Positions 13,001 to 24,726 of a DNA stretch of 64,000 bases are shown piece after piece. Position 1 is the first letter of the stretch. Each line of letters starts with the position of its first letter. Source of the stretch: Maylandia zebra (taxonomy: Eukaryota; Chordata; Actinopteri; Cichliformes; Cichlidae); assembly GCF_041146795.1 (NCBI RefSeq), contig NC_135187.1, forward strand, positions 19,130,056 to 19,194,055. The letters run 5' to 3'. The translations under genes were made by a program, and so were the position numbers. The notes under the pieces were generated by a model. It saw nothing but the letters and a program-made list of their open reading frames with translations. It searched no databases and had not been told where the DNA came from.

Positions 13001-16000
13001 ACCTCCACCCCTGGGGACTACTGACGCCAACAGTGACAACAACTCTCAGAGATATCCTCTCCACATATACAGCAAATCTTCTTTTAACATGGATGTCTTC
13101 TTTGCTGCTGAACTCTGCGCCACCATCTGCCATGAAAATGTTAATTGGGACATTAGGAGAAAAAGTGGGGTCTTGGCCAGCGACCCCAAGACTCTGTGGC
13201 CACAGGGCCCAAGGACACCACCGTAACAGCAGAGTGCATCTAAGCACAAAGTCAGTATCTGGCTGCCGTGCACTTCTATGCAGTCGATAACGGGGCACTG
13301 AGTACGTGAAGCGTGTTTGTGTGCACACTGGTCCAAAGTCAAAACAAGTGACATCCAAAGACAGAGCAATAATGCAAAGTGAAATTCGACGATGAAAACA
13401 TAATGCTAAACAGCTATATTATTTTATGAACACCGTTCTGTAAAACCATATAGCACTGAAATGACAAATGAAGGACGTAGATGACAGCCATGCACGTAAA
13501 TACACAAATTGCACAACACCAATCTCCCAAGGTGAGAACTACAGGACAGGTGAGGGGAGGGGGAGGAAATGGGGGGGGAGGGGTGAGGATGGCTGTAAAG
13601 GACAGACATCTCATCGTTGCAGAGTGATGGAGAAACATCAAAAAGTGGACTTTTTTTTTTTTGAAAAAAAACCAAAAACCAAAGACAACTTAAGGTCTTC
13701 TCGCTGTGTATGTGTTCAGCTGTCAGACTTACCCCTGTGCCCTTCATGGTGAACGACCTGGAGCACAGCAGAGTAGAGAGAAACAGATAGCCCTGTCCAA
13801 GTCTCCTTGAAAGCAGCAGCAGAGGCAGCACAGAGGTTGACAGAAAAACTCTCGTGCTCCTTCACTTCCTTCAGTCCCCCTGATCGTATCAACAGACAAA
13901 AAGGCACTCTGGCTGGCTTTAAAAAGGCTTTAAGCCCGGACACAGAGCGAAGAGCGAGCCCCCCCTTCTTCCACCCCTCCCTCTTTTCTCTCTCTCTCCC
14001 ACTCTGCCTTTACACATTGCCCCGTCTCCTTCAACAGCCTCCCAATGTCCTCTTCCAACCTAGACATACAACCCCGTCTCTGCTGTTTCTCTTCAGCCCA
14101 ATTCCCCTCAACTCGCTGACCTTCTCTCTCTTTCTCCTCCTTTTCTGCTCCCTAACCCTCCTCCTCCTCTCCCATGTGTTTGTCTTTGAGGTGACCCCTG
14201 GCCTGGTGCAGAGAAGAAGGTGAGAAGGAATAGAAGGACCAGCACAGCGGCAGGCAACAGAGCAACAGCAGGCAAACAGTACAGCGGCACTCCCGACTCA
14301 CAGACAAAAATCTCTAGCCTCCTTCCCCTTTAACATTCAAGAGTAATCAATCTAGCATGCTACATGATACTCAAACCCCGCCTCACAGCCAGCTCCCACC
14401 TCACTCCGATACTCGAAACCAATGAGACGACTGTGTCCTCACACACTATTGGTAGCCACACACACCAATCAGCTCTGACAAATCCCCTGCTCCTCCTCTT
14501 TCCTCTGCCCAACCCCCTTTTACCGACAGCCAACTTCCTGCTCTAAGTTACCTTGAGCTGCAGGATAGGGGTCAGGGAAAAGAAAAGAGGAAGAGAGAGT
14601 AGACATGAGTATAGATGGAAAAGAGCAGATAAAGTTGTGGAAAGCTCTGCAGGGAGTGCGTGAGGGTGTGCTGGTTGTGGCTTGCCTTGCCATTGTCTGT
14701 CCTCAAGCGGTCTCTACTTCTCCTGCTGCTGGACGGATGAAAAAGCTTCCACGGGCTGCTCTCTGACAACTGCTCTCTGCTTATTTACAATGTCAAACTA
14801 AATGTCTCCCTAAGCCCCGCCTGCGCTCTGCTTGTACAGGCTGATGGCAATGTGATGCAGGCAGCTAGGCGGGTCCCTTATTGGCTGAACCAAGTGCCAG
14901 AATTGATGCCGCATGTTGCATCCACATGATTTAAAGTACAAAAGCATACTAAGCAGACTCCCTGTCTCATACCTGTGCACGGTCTTACATGCACACCCAC
15001 ACACATGCACATTTTGTCCTTGCATTCTCAGTTATCCTTGCTCACAGTCACAGGTACACAATGAAAACATCTAACCTCCAGCCAGCCTACCTCTAACAAT
15101 GAGATCACGTCACTCTTAATATTATTCTAACAGAGGAACAAATATGTCTACATGCATGGTCATGCATTATTTATTCAGAATATGAATTAGCTACATGAAC
15201 TCCATTCAACTCATTTTTTGAGGCAACTTAATGCAACCACTATAAATCCCATGACATCTTACACAGTGTCAATGAAATACACACAATAAACTATTCTGTG
15301 CAAAACAAATCAATGGAGAGCCTTTGTACAAAATGGAACAATCAGCTGACTAGATAGCAGTTGTGGAAGAAGGCAGAGAGAAAAAAAAGAAGAAAAAAAA
15401 AAGAGAAAGAGTTCATTTGACTCTCATCCTATTTGTGGATAAACAAGAATTAAGAGATATGGGTGAAAACCCATAAACAAAGACAATGTTGTCTTGACCC
15501 CAAAAACTGTGCTCACAGCAACTTCCACAATGGTAACGTCATCAAAAAAACCATGTCAGCAATGTCACACAATGTCCTTCTTGTTAAGTCTCCATTGCTT
15601 AAATGTGCATACTTTCGACACAAAAACCTTTAGTTTGCAACTCAAGAGAGTGATTTTAGTACTCATGTGCACAACTCATGATGTTTAATGCACCACCTAC
15701 GATGTGAATGCTTCTACTTCTAATGGGCAAACCTGTTAAAAGCTTAAAATAAACTGCTGAGATGCGACCAAGTGGCGGTGCAGCCCAAAGGTTAAGCTTT
15801 AATTTAAAAAAAACAAAAAAAACATACAGACTGTAGAGAGGAACACATCCAGCTACAAAAGTCTGGAGAGATAATAAACTGCCCTATCAATGAAAAACCG
15901 TGGTGGGGGTGGAGTGGGGACCGGAAGGATGGAGAAGGACAGAGAGGAGAGTTGCTACAGGATGGGAGGGGTAGAACAAGTGGAGGGAGGGCGAGAGCAC

Positions 16001-17752
16001 AAGATAGACTCAAGAGAAACAAAGCTAAATGTTCCCTTTACTATTTTTGTGAGGAGCATGGGGACTAGAGCAGGTACTACAGACATCCAGTTAATGATTA
16101 GAGCAGAGCTGCACAAAGACTAATCTCTCCACTGCTGCTGCCATGCTCGAACAGCTCTCTGTAGCTGCATTCAGCCTACCCAAAATGCCTCAGTAATGAC
16201 ACCTGGCAAGGTCACCGCAGAAATGAGACCTTCCCATGACCTGTACTGCCCATAGCAGGAACATGTTTGCTTTCTCTGACGCTGTTTAGAGATAAACATG
16301 CACCAAGTAGACGTTGGGTTTCATAAACACAGCAGCTACCCTGAGGGTAGCCAGGCCAAGCATTCACCTGCAAACATGGAAAAAACACATGAGCACCTGC
16401 AAAACGACATGGTAAGCTGGGTGACTTGCACACAGCTTACTTATGCTGTCTAAGGTGTTCTAATATCCCAGGCTTTTTAAATATGATCTCAACTGCTCAA
16501 TTAAACCTACACACAAATGATGACGTAATGCATACCTTCTCTAGAGAGATAAAGTTTACTAAGCTGCACACCGTTTTTGCCCCGCTGATAAGAGCTGATT
16601 AAACTCTCATATTCTTTATTAAGTTCTTATTTTCGTGGGAACACAAAGAGACTATTGTTTTTTGCACACAGGTCGTAATGAGAATGGGGTGAATGTCTGT
16701 TAGGTTTAAAGCATAACTAAACTAAATATTAACTTGGTGAAGCTTCATGTTGTGTGACTTTGTTTGGTTAGTATGGTTGAAAATACATTTGTATTCATTA
16801 ATTGAACACTGTGTGAAGATTTTTTCCCCAAAGTACTAAATAGTGGAAACAAAGGCATGATATAGTCATCACAGGGAATTCACACGAAGACTAGAGCAGC
16901 TTTGCTGTTTAACACCCCAGCATTTAGCACGGAGTTTGACTTCAAAAAGTCGCTACATTATAAGGTGTTTGGGTTTAACACAGAGGCTAACAGGAGCCAC
17001 TGAATTCAATGCTATATTCAACGCTAGCATACGGAAGCCGGTATATATTCGTCACACAAAGGATGCTAAATAAACTACAAAATACTGAGATGCACTGTAG
17101 TGCTGTGTATCCACTGTGAAATGCTTAACGGAGTAGGCGTAGGGAGACACATGCAGCATACTAGCTAATAGGATGGTCACTGCCGACGGTGACTTTATGC
17201 TAACGTTAGTGGAGTTAATGTTAGCTTGCTGGGGATACAGACTGATGAGCGCTGTACAGCTCAGCGTGTGTAATTTTAATTACCAGCTGACAGCGAGCCT
17301 TCCAACATATGAAAGTTTGCAAAGGTTTGCAATGCTAGGAAGAAACAGTCTAACCAATAAAGACAACGTTTGGATCTGTCCTTCAGACCAATCAAACCTC
17401 GGACTAGATTCCACCAATCAAGGTTTTTAGGGCTAAGTTCGTTCTGCAACTGGCGCCATTCGGGGTCAGGAGCAAATAGCCAGTGTGTCTGACAATCGCT
17501 CGGATATGAGCCAAAATGGTGGACACAAAACATCAGTTTCCTGAGCGTCCGTGATCCTTTCAGCGGGCCACCAATAAGCGCCTCAGAGAGCGGGGAGGGA
17601 AATGGCGCCTATGTTCATCTTCCAAAACAATCGTCTATTGGTCAAGAACAGCAAATGAAAAGAAGCGAAGTAATTACCGCTACCTCCAGCCAACACGGAC
17701 AACTTTCATGTAAACACTCCACATATAAATGAATTTTAATTTCTTACTCACT
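7079..17752 (-). other. NFYC first intron (long, non-coding)
   Basis: This 10.7-kb interval separates the first coding exon from the putative non-coding first exon. The open frames in it are short, lack family motifs and are low-complexity. A polypurine tract at about 12045-12115 and a pyrimidine-rich stretch at about 13960-14175 stand out. Additional non-coding 5' exons or alternative promoters could lie here, since mammalian NFYC uses several, but I cannot place them from sequence alone. Confidence 0.5.
12045..12115. repeat. Polypurine (GA-rich) tract
   Basis: About 70 nt almost entirely of G and A, built of gagagaga and gggagg units, in NFYC intron 1. Such tracts can form triplex DNA; here this is only a composition observation. 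Confidence 0.7.
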
Positions 17753-17880
17753 TTCTTTAACGGGTTCGAAGTGAAGTCCAGCTCAGCGTATTATTTATTT
17801 TATTTAGCCTGCAAGGGGAAACAAGATGGCTGCTATTCGAACCGGAAAGAGTCCAACGCGATGACGTAGAGGTTACGTTC
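17753..17880 (-). promoter_or_regulatory. nfyc: Putative NFYC promoter and non-coding first exon
   Basis: On the minus strand a consensus donor GTGAGTAAG begins at 17751. It is preceded by sequence without a long open frame, which fits a 5' UTR exon ending at 17752. At about 17821-17832 a YY1-type motif (GCAGCCATCTTG on the minus strand) is present; this motif is common at vertebrate start sites. A CRE-like TGACGTAG lies at about 17862. CCAAT-type motifs (attggt/accaat) occur around 17350-17650. The exact start site is not visible. Confidence 0.5.
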
Positions 17881-17939
17881 CCTGAGAAACAGCGTCAGTT
17901 TTTTTTTTAATGATTTGATTCACTAAACAGTTAATAGCT

Positions 17940-18003
17940 GGGTTTCATTTGACGTAGACGTGACGTCGACGTAAAGCGCGAAATTTGACTGGAGGGCGGA
18001 AGT
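17940..18003 (+). repeat. ISL2EU left terminal inverted repeat
   Basis: Begins GGGTTTCATTTGACG and ends GGAGGGCGGAAGT. It pairs with the reverse complement of the right end, including the shared blocks AGCGCGA and TGGAGGGCGGAAGT. CRE-like TGACGT repeats within it may act in transcription of the transposase gene 42 bp downstream; that is inference. Confidence 0.8.
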
Positions 18004-18044
18004 GAAAAAGATCAGCGCAAAATCACAGACAGACAGTACGCAAA

Positions 18045-20176
18045 ATGCCTTTGTCCTGTTGTGTTTACGGATGCTCCAGTAGGTCGACCCGAGAAACTGA
18101 TAAACGGTATTTTAGGGTACCAAAAATAGCCCAACGAAGAGGAGAAAAATGGAAAATTCTAACCGAAAAACGTAGGAAAAAATGGATTTTAAATTTACGT
18201 TTACAGTCGGGAGGAGCAGAGTCTGCCAATGCCCGTGTCTGCAGCGACCACTTCGTCAGAGGTAATGTTATGTTTGCAAACGAACTTATTAGCATTATGT
18301 TGTCGTTAAATTCTCGTTTACTTAGTGCTTTTAAGTTAGTAGTCTAATATTGACTTGATTGGGACTATAGGCTGCCCAAGTGCTTTGGATGACGAAGAGT
18401 CGGAGGACTGGGCTCCGACGGTCAATCTCGGCTACGAACGAAAACCCAGATCGGAATCAGTTCTCAAACGAGATAAAAGAATGAAGCTTAAGGCAGAACA
18501 GCATCGATGTGCAGAGGCGATTTTGGATATGCAACAGACGGCTGAGAGCCCGGATTTGAGCCTAGTGACAGTGGAGAACCCCGAACTGCAGCTTCCAGCT
18601 GAGAATCCACAACCAGAAGACTTCAGTGTGAATGAGACATTCACTTATCCAGGTAAGATATTGTGCTGAGATGTAAAACAAACAAGAATCATGTCAAAGA
18701 GAAAAAGATGCCATTATCTGTAATGATTATGGTCCAAGTTACATATTACATGTTTGTGATTTTTTTAATCACAGAGTAAATCCATACCATTTTATTCAGA
18801 AAAAAAGAAAAAGTGGCACTTATTACCGTCAGGCACACACCACAGGTTTTTGTACACTGCTGTGGTTCTTATATTGCCAGATTCCAGACAGTCTCCTTTC
18901 ACAGATAAGTAAAGATATCCGTAATGTAAGGTTTCTGTGGTGAGAAACATATAAATATATTTTTTGTTTAGACGCAACATGTTTTTTTGTTGATTAAAAA
19001 AAATAATTACATTAAATTAACATAGTGAATTAAACACATTACACCAGATTCTAATAGCCCACTAAAAAACTCCTACAGTGAAAATGAGTAAAAATTGAGG
19101 TTGCCTCTATTATGCTGATTATGCTCCCCCACTGTTATATTGCAGGCTGTGCGGATGCTGGATGCCAGACAGAGCTGACGATGGATGACATCGAGAAGAT
19201 GGAGGATGTTTTGAGACAGAACACAGCAGAGCTGGTTGATCTTCGGAGCAAGGCTCTGGACACACAGTTCAGCCAGGAGGCTTTTGAAAAAAATGAAGAC
19301 AAGACAAAGTTCTACACAGGGCTCCCCAACTTCTTAGTTTTAATTCAGATTTTTGAACTGTGCGAGCCCTATATCACCTCGGGACCTATGTCTTTGTTGT
19401 CCAAATTTGAACAATTCATACTAGTTTTGCTGAGGCTGAGACTAAATCTGCCCCTGAAAGATTTAGCTTTCAGGTTCAATATTTCTCTGTCCACTGCTTC
19501 TAGAGTTTGGCATAAAGTAATTGACATACTTCATAAAAGGTTAGAGTTCCTAATTGAGTGGCCAGAGCGACATGTTCTTCAAGCTACGATGCCACTGAGT
19601 TTCAGACAGGCATTTGGATGTAAAGTGGCTGTGATTGTTGATTGCTTTGAAGTCTTTATTGAGAGACCATCTAATCTTCTTGCACAAGCTCAAACTTGGT
19701 CCAACTACAAGCACCATCACACTGTAAAATTTTTGATTGGTGTTGCCCCCCAAGGCTACGTCACTTACATATCTTCTGCCTGGGGAGGGAGAATTAGCGA
19801 TAAGCAGATCACAATAGAGAGTGGCCTCCTAAAGAACTTGTTACCTGGAGATATTGTCCTTGCAGATCGTGGGTTCAATATTGGCGATAATGTGGGGTTT
19901 TACTGTGCTTCACTACAGACACCGGCATTCACTAAAGGGAGAAAACAGCTGTCAGCCTATGAAGTGGCAGAGACAAGGAAAATAGCCAATTTGCGTATCC
20001 ATGTTGAGCGAGTCATAGGTTTAGTCAGGAGGAAATATCAAATTCTGCAGAGCAGGGCTATGCCAATAGAGAACATGTCCACAAAGCCAGGTGAGACACA
20101 TGCATTGATCGACAAGATTGGGGTAATTTGTTGTGCCTTATCAAATCTCTCCGAGTCTGTTGTCCCACTGGAGTAA
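18045..20176 (+). CDS. ISL2EU transposase: THAP zinc finger + DDE_Tnp4 (509 aa, three exons)
   Basis: Exons 18045-18261, 18371-18652 and 19146-20176; both introns are phase 1 and the joined frame is 1530 bp with no interruption. The N terminus (1-95) is a THAP C2CH domain: C-x4-C at CCVYGC, the invariant W, the C-x2-H at CSDHF, and a D-W-x-P box. Residues about 252-305 form a helix-turn-helix (KDLAFRFNISLSTASRVWHK). The DDE nuclease core follows, with aspartates in VIVDCFE (D332) and VLADRGF (D407) and glutamate in HVERVIG (E454). The protein should bind the element ends by the THAP finger and cut and join DNA. Start chosen at the first ATG before the THAP domain. An alternative reading is a host gene derived from the transposon, but the inverted-repeat ends and nuclease partner argue for a mobile element. 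Confidence 0.9.
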
Positions 20177-20691
20177 GGGGGGTGGGTGGTAATCAATCAG
20201 TTAAAAAAAATTAAATGTCTTGTCACTGTCACGGCTCACAGACGGGGGTGGAGAGGAAGAGTAGTGTCCAGTATCTGCTGCTTGGCTCTGGTGATAAGTA
20301 GAACAGGGTAGAGTAATAGTAGTACCTAAGTCCTGACTCCTGATTAGTCTGTAAATGTTTTCAAATGAAATATTTTTCTCCAACTGTCATATTGTGCTGG
20401 CAGTTTGTACAGTATTATACTGTGAGATGGATTGCAATCTATTTTGTTTATTTGTTTAAAAGTCTAATCTTGTAAATAAACCACCAATGTATTATTATGC
20501 TGCCTCAATAGCATTTAATCATTGTGTAGTGTTACACAACACTTAAATGACACAATTAAATGTACAATAAAATTAAATGACAATCTGTGCTCTAATGCTA
20601 CGTCAGAGCAAATACAATAGCCAGAACTCATAATGACTACCATCAGGTCATAACAATATTCAAAATGTCATTATGTTGTCGTCCTTTTATC
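20177..20691. other. Convergent 3' ends inside the ISL2EU element
   Basis: AT-rich spacer between the two stop codons. A plus-strand AATAAA at about 20476 and a second AATAAA-like signal at about 20567 could end the transposase transcript. No further coding frame is recognisable. Confidence 0.5.
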
Positions 20692-23564
20692 ACATTACAC
20701 ATGTATGTTTGTAACTTGCTGTCCCAGTATTTCTGGGAGTATACTGTTTCTAAAAAAACACTCAACTTTAGGAATCGCATCATCCCAAAACTCAAGGTCA
20801 GGCAAAATCCTTTCAACAAATATGTCATTGCGGTTCCACACAACAAAGTCACAGTACTCTGCATTTGCAATGTGAAGCTGTGCCTGAATTTGGTAATAGT
20901 AGTCATGAGTTGGGTCCAGTGTGACATTATCCCCGTCACTGATGAGGCAGAAGCCCTTCTCCCCAGCACGCATGCGCAGGTTGACCGCATCTCTCTGAGA
21001 GTGTGGGCACTAAAATCACAGTGATGAGAACAACAATCAAGATTTATCTGATGAAACAGTGAAGAAGCAAAGATGATGGGTGTGGTCTGTGTTATCATAA
21101 TCTCTCATTGCCCAAAACAAATGTCTATTTGAGACAGACAATAAAGCCTCATCTTATCTTAATTGAACAATAGATTAGAAATTAGAAAAGGTATTTCCTG
21201 CATTTTTACTCAGTTCACTGATTCTTATGGAAAGATGTCACACCTATGGCCTTGACTACAACAGAGTCAATACCTTAATCTCGCAGATGCCAGTTCCATG
21301 ACAGTCACAAGTGACTATCCCATCAGGGGTGGACCCCATGTATGGCCACTTGGGGTTCAGCCAGAGACCGCTGTCCATACATGAGAAGCCTGCATGCTCC
21401 TGGCTCATAAGCTTCTCATATGCTCCTCTGGCTTGTGCTTCATGTTTGCATCCATAACTATAAACAGTACACATGCCAAACATGAAAAGGAAATTATTAC
21501 TTAGTATTGGATGTGTAAAACAGTAAAGTGATGTATTATACAATATGCCATTACCCTAAACTATACTTAGTTCTTACCCTGTATAACCCTAGCCGTATAA
21601 GCCTATAACTAACCTCCATCTTCATAACACTTTTTTAGTTACAGTTATGGACAGTTTCATACCCCAAATCTTAACTCTGCCTTACCCTACATCAAACCCT
21701 AAATACCTTGTAGCAGCTGTGGTGAACCTATATGCCTCTGGATAGCATATGGCCTTGATCAAGCTCTTTGATGGTTGCTGGGGGTTGGTCTTAAGAACTT
21801 GTTTCAGCTTAGAGGCAGTTACGCGTCCAGCTCTTTGCCTAAACCAAATACTGCTTGCACTCTGACTTCGAGTCGCCCTCTCTACAGCCTGGACTTGGGA
21901 CAGGGTGAGCTCTTCAAGCTGGAAGTCCAGGCATAGCTCTTCAAGGTCTTTGGGGGGGAGCTGCAGTGTCTCTGGTGTTCTGTACTCAGGCACAGTTTTA
22001 GGAAGCATGCTAGACTGGGGGACAAATTCTTTGTGGTAAGGTTCCCTAGACATCAGTGCTGCACTCCTTGGACAGTTTTTGCTTAAACTCTCAAAAAACC
22101 TACAGTATGTCTCTGAATCTCTCTGCACTCTTGGGCATGGAAGTGATTTCCCAACCTTTTGTGTACTTGTGCAGCCATCAATGGAACACTCAAGCTTTCG
22201 TTTTTTTGACTTTGCTGAAGAGAAGTCAATCAGAGTTACTGGGCAAGCAGGAATCTGGAAAAATTAAGCCAAAGAAGATCATTAAAATTTAAAAAGCTCT
22301 TTTCCAAAACGCTATATATGCCCGGCTTGATTAGATCTACCAGGAGCTTGAAGCCCCCGCCGGTATAGCCTACAGGGTCATTGAGGCACTCAAGCTTCCC
22401 CACCACGACAAGGTAGCAGTATAGGGGAAGATATTTTATCCTACTGTCACATGAAGTCCCAATATAACATTCTTTATCCTACATTTTGCTTTTTGGCTTA
22501 CCTTTTTAACATGAGATGGCATCAGCCACTTGCACTGCTCTGATGTGCATGTCGCTCTCATTTTCACCCCAGCTTCAACTGCAAAAAGAACAGCTCCAAC
22601 GTGCGAGCATGATTCTGATAGTCTGGAAATAGAGCACATAATCTTTTTAACATGAAATGCAATATTTACAGTACATTTTGATGATGCATAGCTTACTAAT
22701 ACTAATGTGCAATGGCACTTTATTTGAAGTAACATGTTTATTCATTAACTCTTTCTCAACAGCCTATAGAGAAATCATTATCTAGGTGATGACATGACTG
22801 AATAGTTCTACCCTCTATCTGAAAAATGCATCTGAGTGTCATGAGGGATCTAAGGCAATCACACAAATTCTTAGCTGATGAATTCTTAGCTAAAAGAAAA
22901 CACTCTCTCCCCACTACTACTGAAGTACACCTGCAAAATGCTAGCAGTGCCCTATGCGTATATGTGTGTGTGCTCATTGCAATAACATCCTACTTAATTA
23001 GGCTACTAACCCTGCCATACAATTGCAATGGGCTGCAATCACTTCTCCATCCTCCTTTGCAATTACCCAAGTCTTCAGAGGTGTCTCGTTAGACCTCTGA
23101 GAATGGTTTACCTTGAAACAAACAACTGTCACTCTAACGAAGTCCTAAGGATTTGGCATGTTTGTTGACGTTAAAGCCGCTAACGCTAACTGTTAGCGTG
23201 TTTAAGATAAAGCAATATAAGAACAAACACTCACCCTTGCAAACACCAAACTGTATCCATCACGGAGACGTTTTGTTCCAAGGTTGTGGACCCACACGCT
23301 GACAAAAAAATTGTACGCCTCCAGACTCTTGAAAGCTTTCATTTGCTCCCTAGTGTAGTAAGAAGTCTGGAGGACCAAGTAGTTGGTGATATCCACAGCG
23401 TCGATAGTAGGCAAATCCTTTACTTCTGTGGTGTATTCGGACATTTTCAAAGAATACGGATCACGTCCGATATATTTTTTAACTATCTGTTTATATCTCT
23501 CCCGAGAAACGGGGTCTAAAGTTGCACAATAGCTGCTCTCCTGACTCTCCACAGTGTCCTCCAT
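20692..23564 (-). CDS. ISL2EU second protein: SWIM zinc finger + YqaJ-type nuclease (533 aa, six exons)
   Basis: Exons 23564-23235, 23111-23011, 22622-22502, 22254-21707, 21457-21274 and 21009-20692. Summed length is 1602 bp and all joins keep frame. Residues 138-151 carry a SWIM finger (C-x-C-x7-C-x-[15 protein letters not shown]). The C-terminal half is a YqaJ/lambda-exonuclease-like PD-(D/E)xK fold: [15 protein letters not shown], then GSTPDG (D412), CEIK (E426, K428) and a [10 protein letters not shown] motif (Q468, Q470, Q472). YqaJ homologues are 5'-3' exonucleases acting in recombination. In ISL2EU elements the protein's role in transposition is not established. The gene converges on the transposase gene; about 515 bp separates the stops. 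Confidence 0.87.
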
Positions 23565-23568
23565 GTTT

Positions 23569-23635
23569 ACTTCCGCCCTCCACTCAAAAATCGCGCTGCC
23601 TCCGCACGTCATCAGAACCACGTGACTGCAACCCA
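23569..23635 (-). repeat. ISL2EU right terminal inverted repeat
   Basis: Read on the minus strand it starts TTGGGTTGCAGTCACG and ends GAGTGGAGGGCGGAAGT. It aligns with the left end with several substitutions and small length differences. It lies directly upstream (about 5 nt) of the start codon of the YqaJ gene, mirroring the short distance on the transposase side. Confidence 0.8.
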
Positions 23636-23714
23636 AGTATTGCTCAGGTAGTCCTCATTTATAGTAAAATTAGCAAAGTGACTTGGAAAAAACAACAAAT
23701 GCATTTTATATATA

Positions 23715-24385
23715 CACAGATACACAAAATGAGCATCGGAATGGGGGAAAAGGTGATTTCATTGACTTTGAATGAGGCATGGCTGCTGGTCTGAGTATTT
23801 CAGAAACTGCTGATCAACTGAGATCTTCACAGTCAACCAAAAAAATAAATATATCAAATCAAATCACTTTTATTGTCACATCACATGTGCAGGTACACTG
23901 GTACAGAACATGTGAGTGAAATTCTTGTGTGCAAGCTTCATCCATATATCCAGTGAGTTCTCTGAGAGAAAATGCCTTGTTGATGTCAGTGGTCAGAGAA
24001 CAGACTGTTTCAAGCTTAGAGGAAGGCATCAGTCACTCAAATAACCACTCATTAAACACAATTTATGCAGCAGCGTATTTCTTAATGCACAATAAGTCCA
24101 ACCTTGAAGTAGATGAGCTTTAGCTGCAGAAGATCACATTGGGTGCCACTTGTGTCAGCTAAGAACAGGAAACTGAGGCTACAATTTGCCCAGGCTAAGC
24201 AAAATTGGGCAATAGAAGATTGTAGAGCAGTCAGTGTTTTCCTCAGAGTCTCACTTTCTGCTGCAACATTCAGATGGTAGGTTCAGAATTTGGCATAAAT
24301 ATGAAAGCCCTTCCCTTTATAACCAGTGTTCCCATCTTCTAATGGCTGCAGCCAGCATGATAAAGCACCACAAAGCTCAAATGAT
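23715..24385 (+). mobile_element. Degenerate Tc1-family DNA transposon copy
   Basis: Nucleotide stretches such as gctgctggtctgagtatttc, cagaaactgctgatc, gtgccacttgtgtcagctaa and aggaaactgaggctacaatt match the transposase coding strand of a very common fish Tc1 family. The copy lacks much of the 3' part of the gene, carries many changes and is interrupted by a LINE 3' tail at 23853-23937. It has no usable frame. Ends are approximate. Confidence 0.75.
23853..23937 (-). mobile_element. LINE 3' tail (L2/Rex1-like) inserted in the Tc1 remnant
   Basis: On the minus strand the sequence reads caagaatttcactcacatg... to gtgacaataaaagtgatttg with an ATTTG repeat tail. This is the typical 3' end of fish CR1/L2-group LINEs. 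Only the 5'-truncated tail is present, as expected for incomplete reverse transcription. Confidence 0.75.
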
Positions 24386-24720
24386 CGCAAATTAATTCAG
24401 TTAATTCAAAATAAATTCACTGAAAATATGAAATACAACGATGGCAATAACAGTATTACTTCTCTGGTTGTTGGTCAGTAAGAAATTTGAAAAAATGAAA
24501 TGATTACAACTGCAGTAGACAAATGTTTTAATTCTTACACCAGATGTCAACATTTGATCAACCAAGGTCTTTGCAAATATCCAACACAAACAACAACAAA
24601 AAAATAGAAAGAAAAATGAAGGGAAAGAAATTTAAACCCAAATCACATTTTAAAATCTGAACTTTACCTTAAAACACTGCATTACAATAAATGATTATTA
24701 AGGAGATTGCAGTGATGACA

Positions 24721-24726
24721 TTTATT
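24721..24726 (-). promoter_or_regulatory. AATAAA hexamer overlapping the ZF1 stop codon
   Basis: The minus strand reads AGG AAA TAA ATG at the end of ZF1, so a canonical AATAAA overlaps the stop. Whether it is used is unknown; a normal downstream signal may exist. Confidence 0.4.

Larger units (their letters stand above)
17940..23635. mobile_element. ISL2EU-type DNA transposon, autonomous, apparently complete (~5.7 kb)
   Basis: The element is bounded by related inverted ends (17940-18003 and 23569-23635). It carries two convergent genes: a THAP-domain DDE transposase on the plus strand and a YqaJ/SWIM nuclease on the minus strand. That gene pair is the hallmark described for the ISL2EU (IS4EU) group of eukaryotic cut-and-paste transposons. 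Both reading frames are open through all exons (3 and 6 exons), which suggests a young copy. The exact terminal base and target-site duplication could not be fixed; flanks read ...TAATAG at left and TATTGC... at right. It sits about 100 bp from the NFYC first exon. Family name is from known gene content; completeness is seen in sequence. Confidence 0.85.

Noticed and set aside
9903-14223. Several open frames of 95-140 codons in NFYC intron 1
   Set aside because: Low-complexity peptides in purine- or pyrimidine-rich DNA, inside an intron and overlapping each other on both strands.
18045-20176. THAP-DDE gene as a domesticated host gene
   Set aside because: It has related inverted-repeat ends around it and the YqaJ partner gene of ISL2EU elements, which is better explained by a mobile element. 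Synteny in other fish could still change this.
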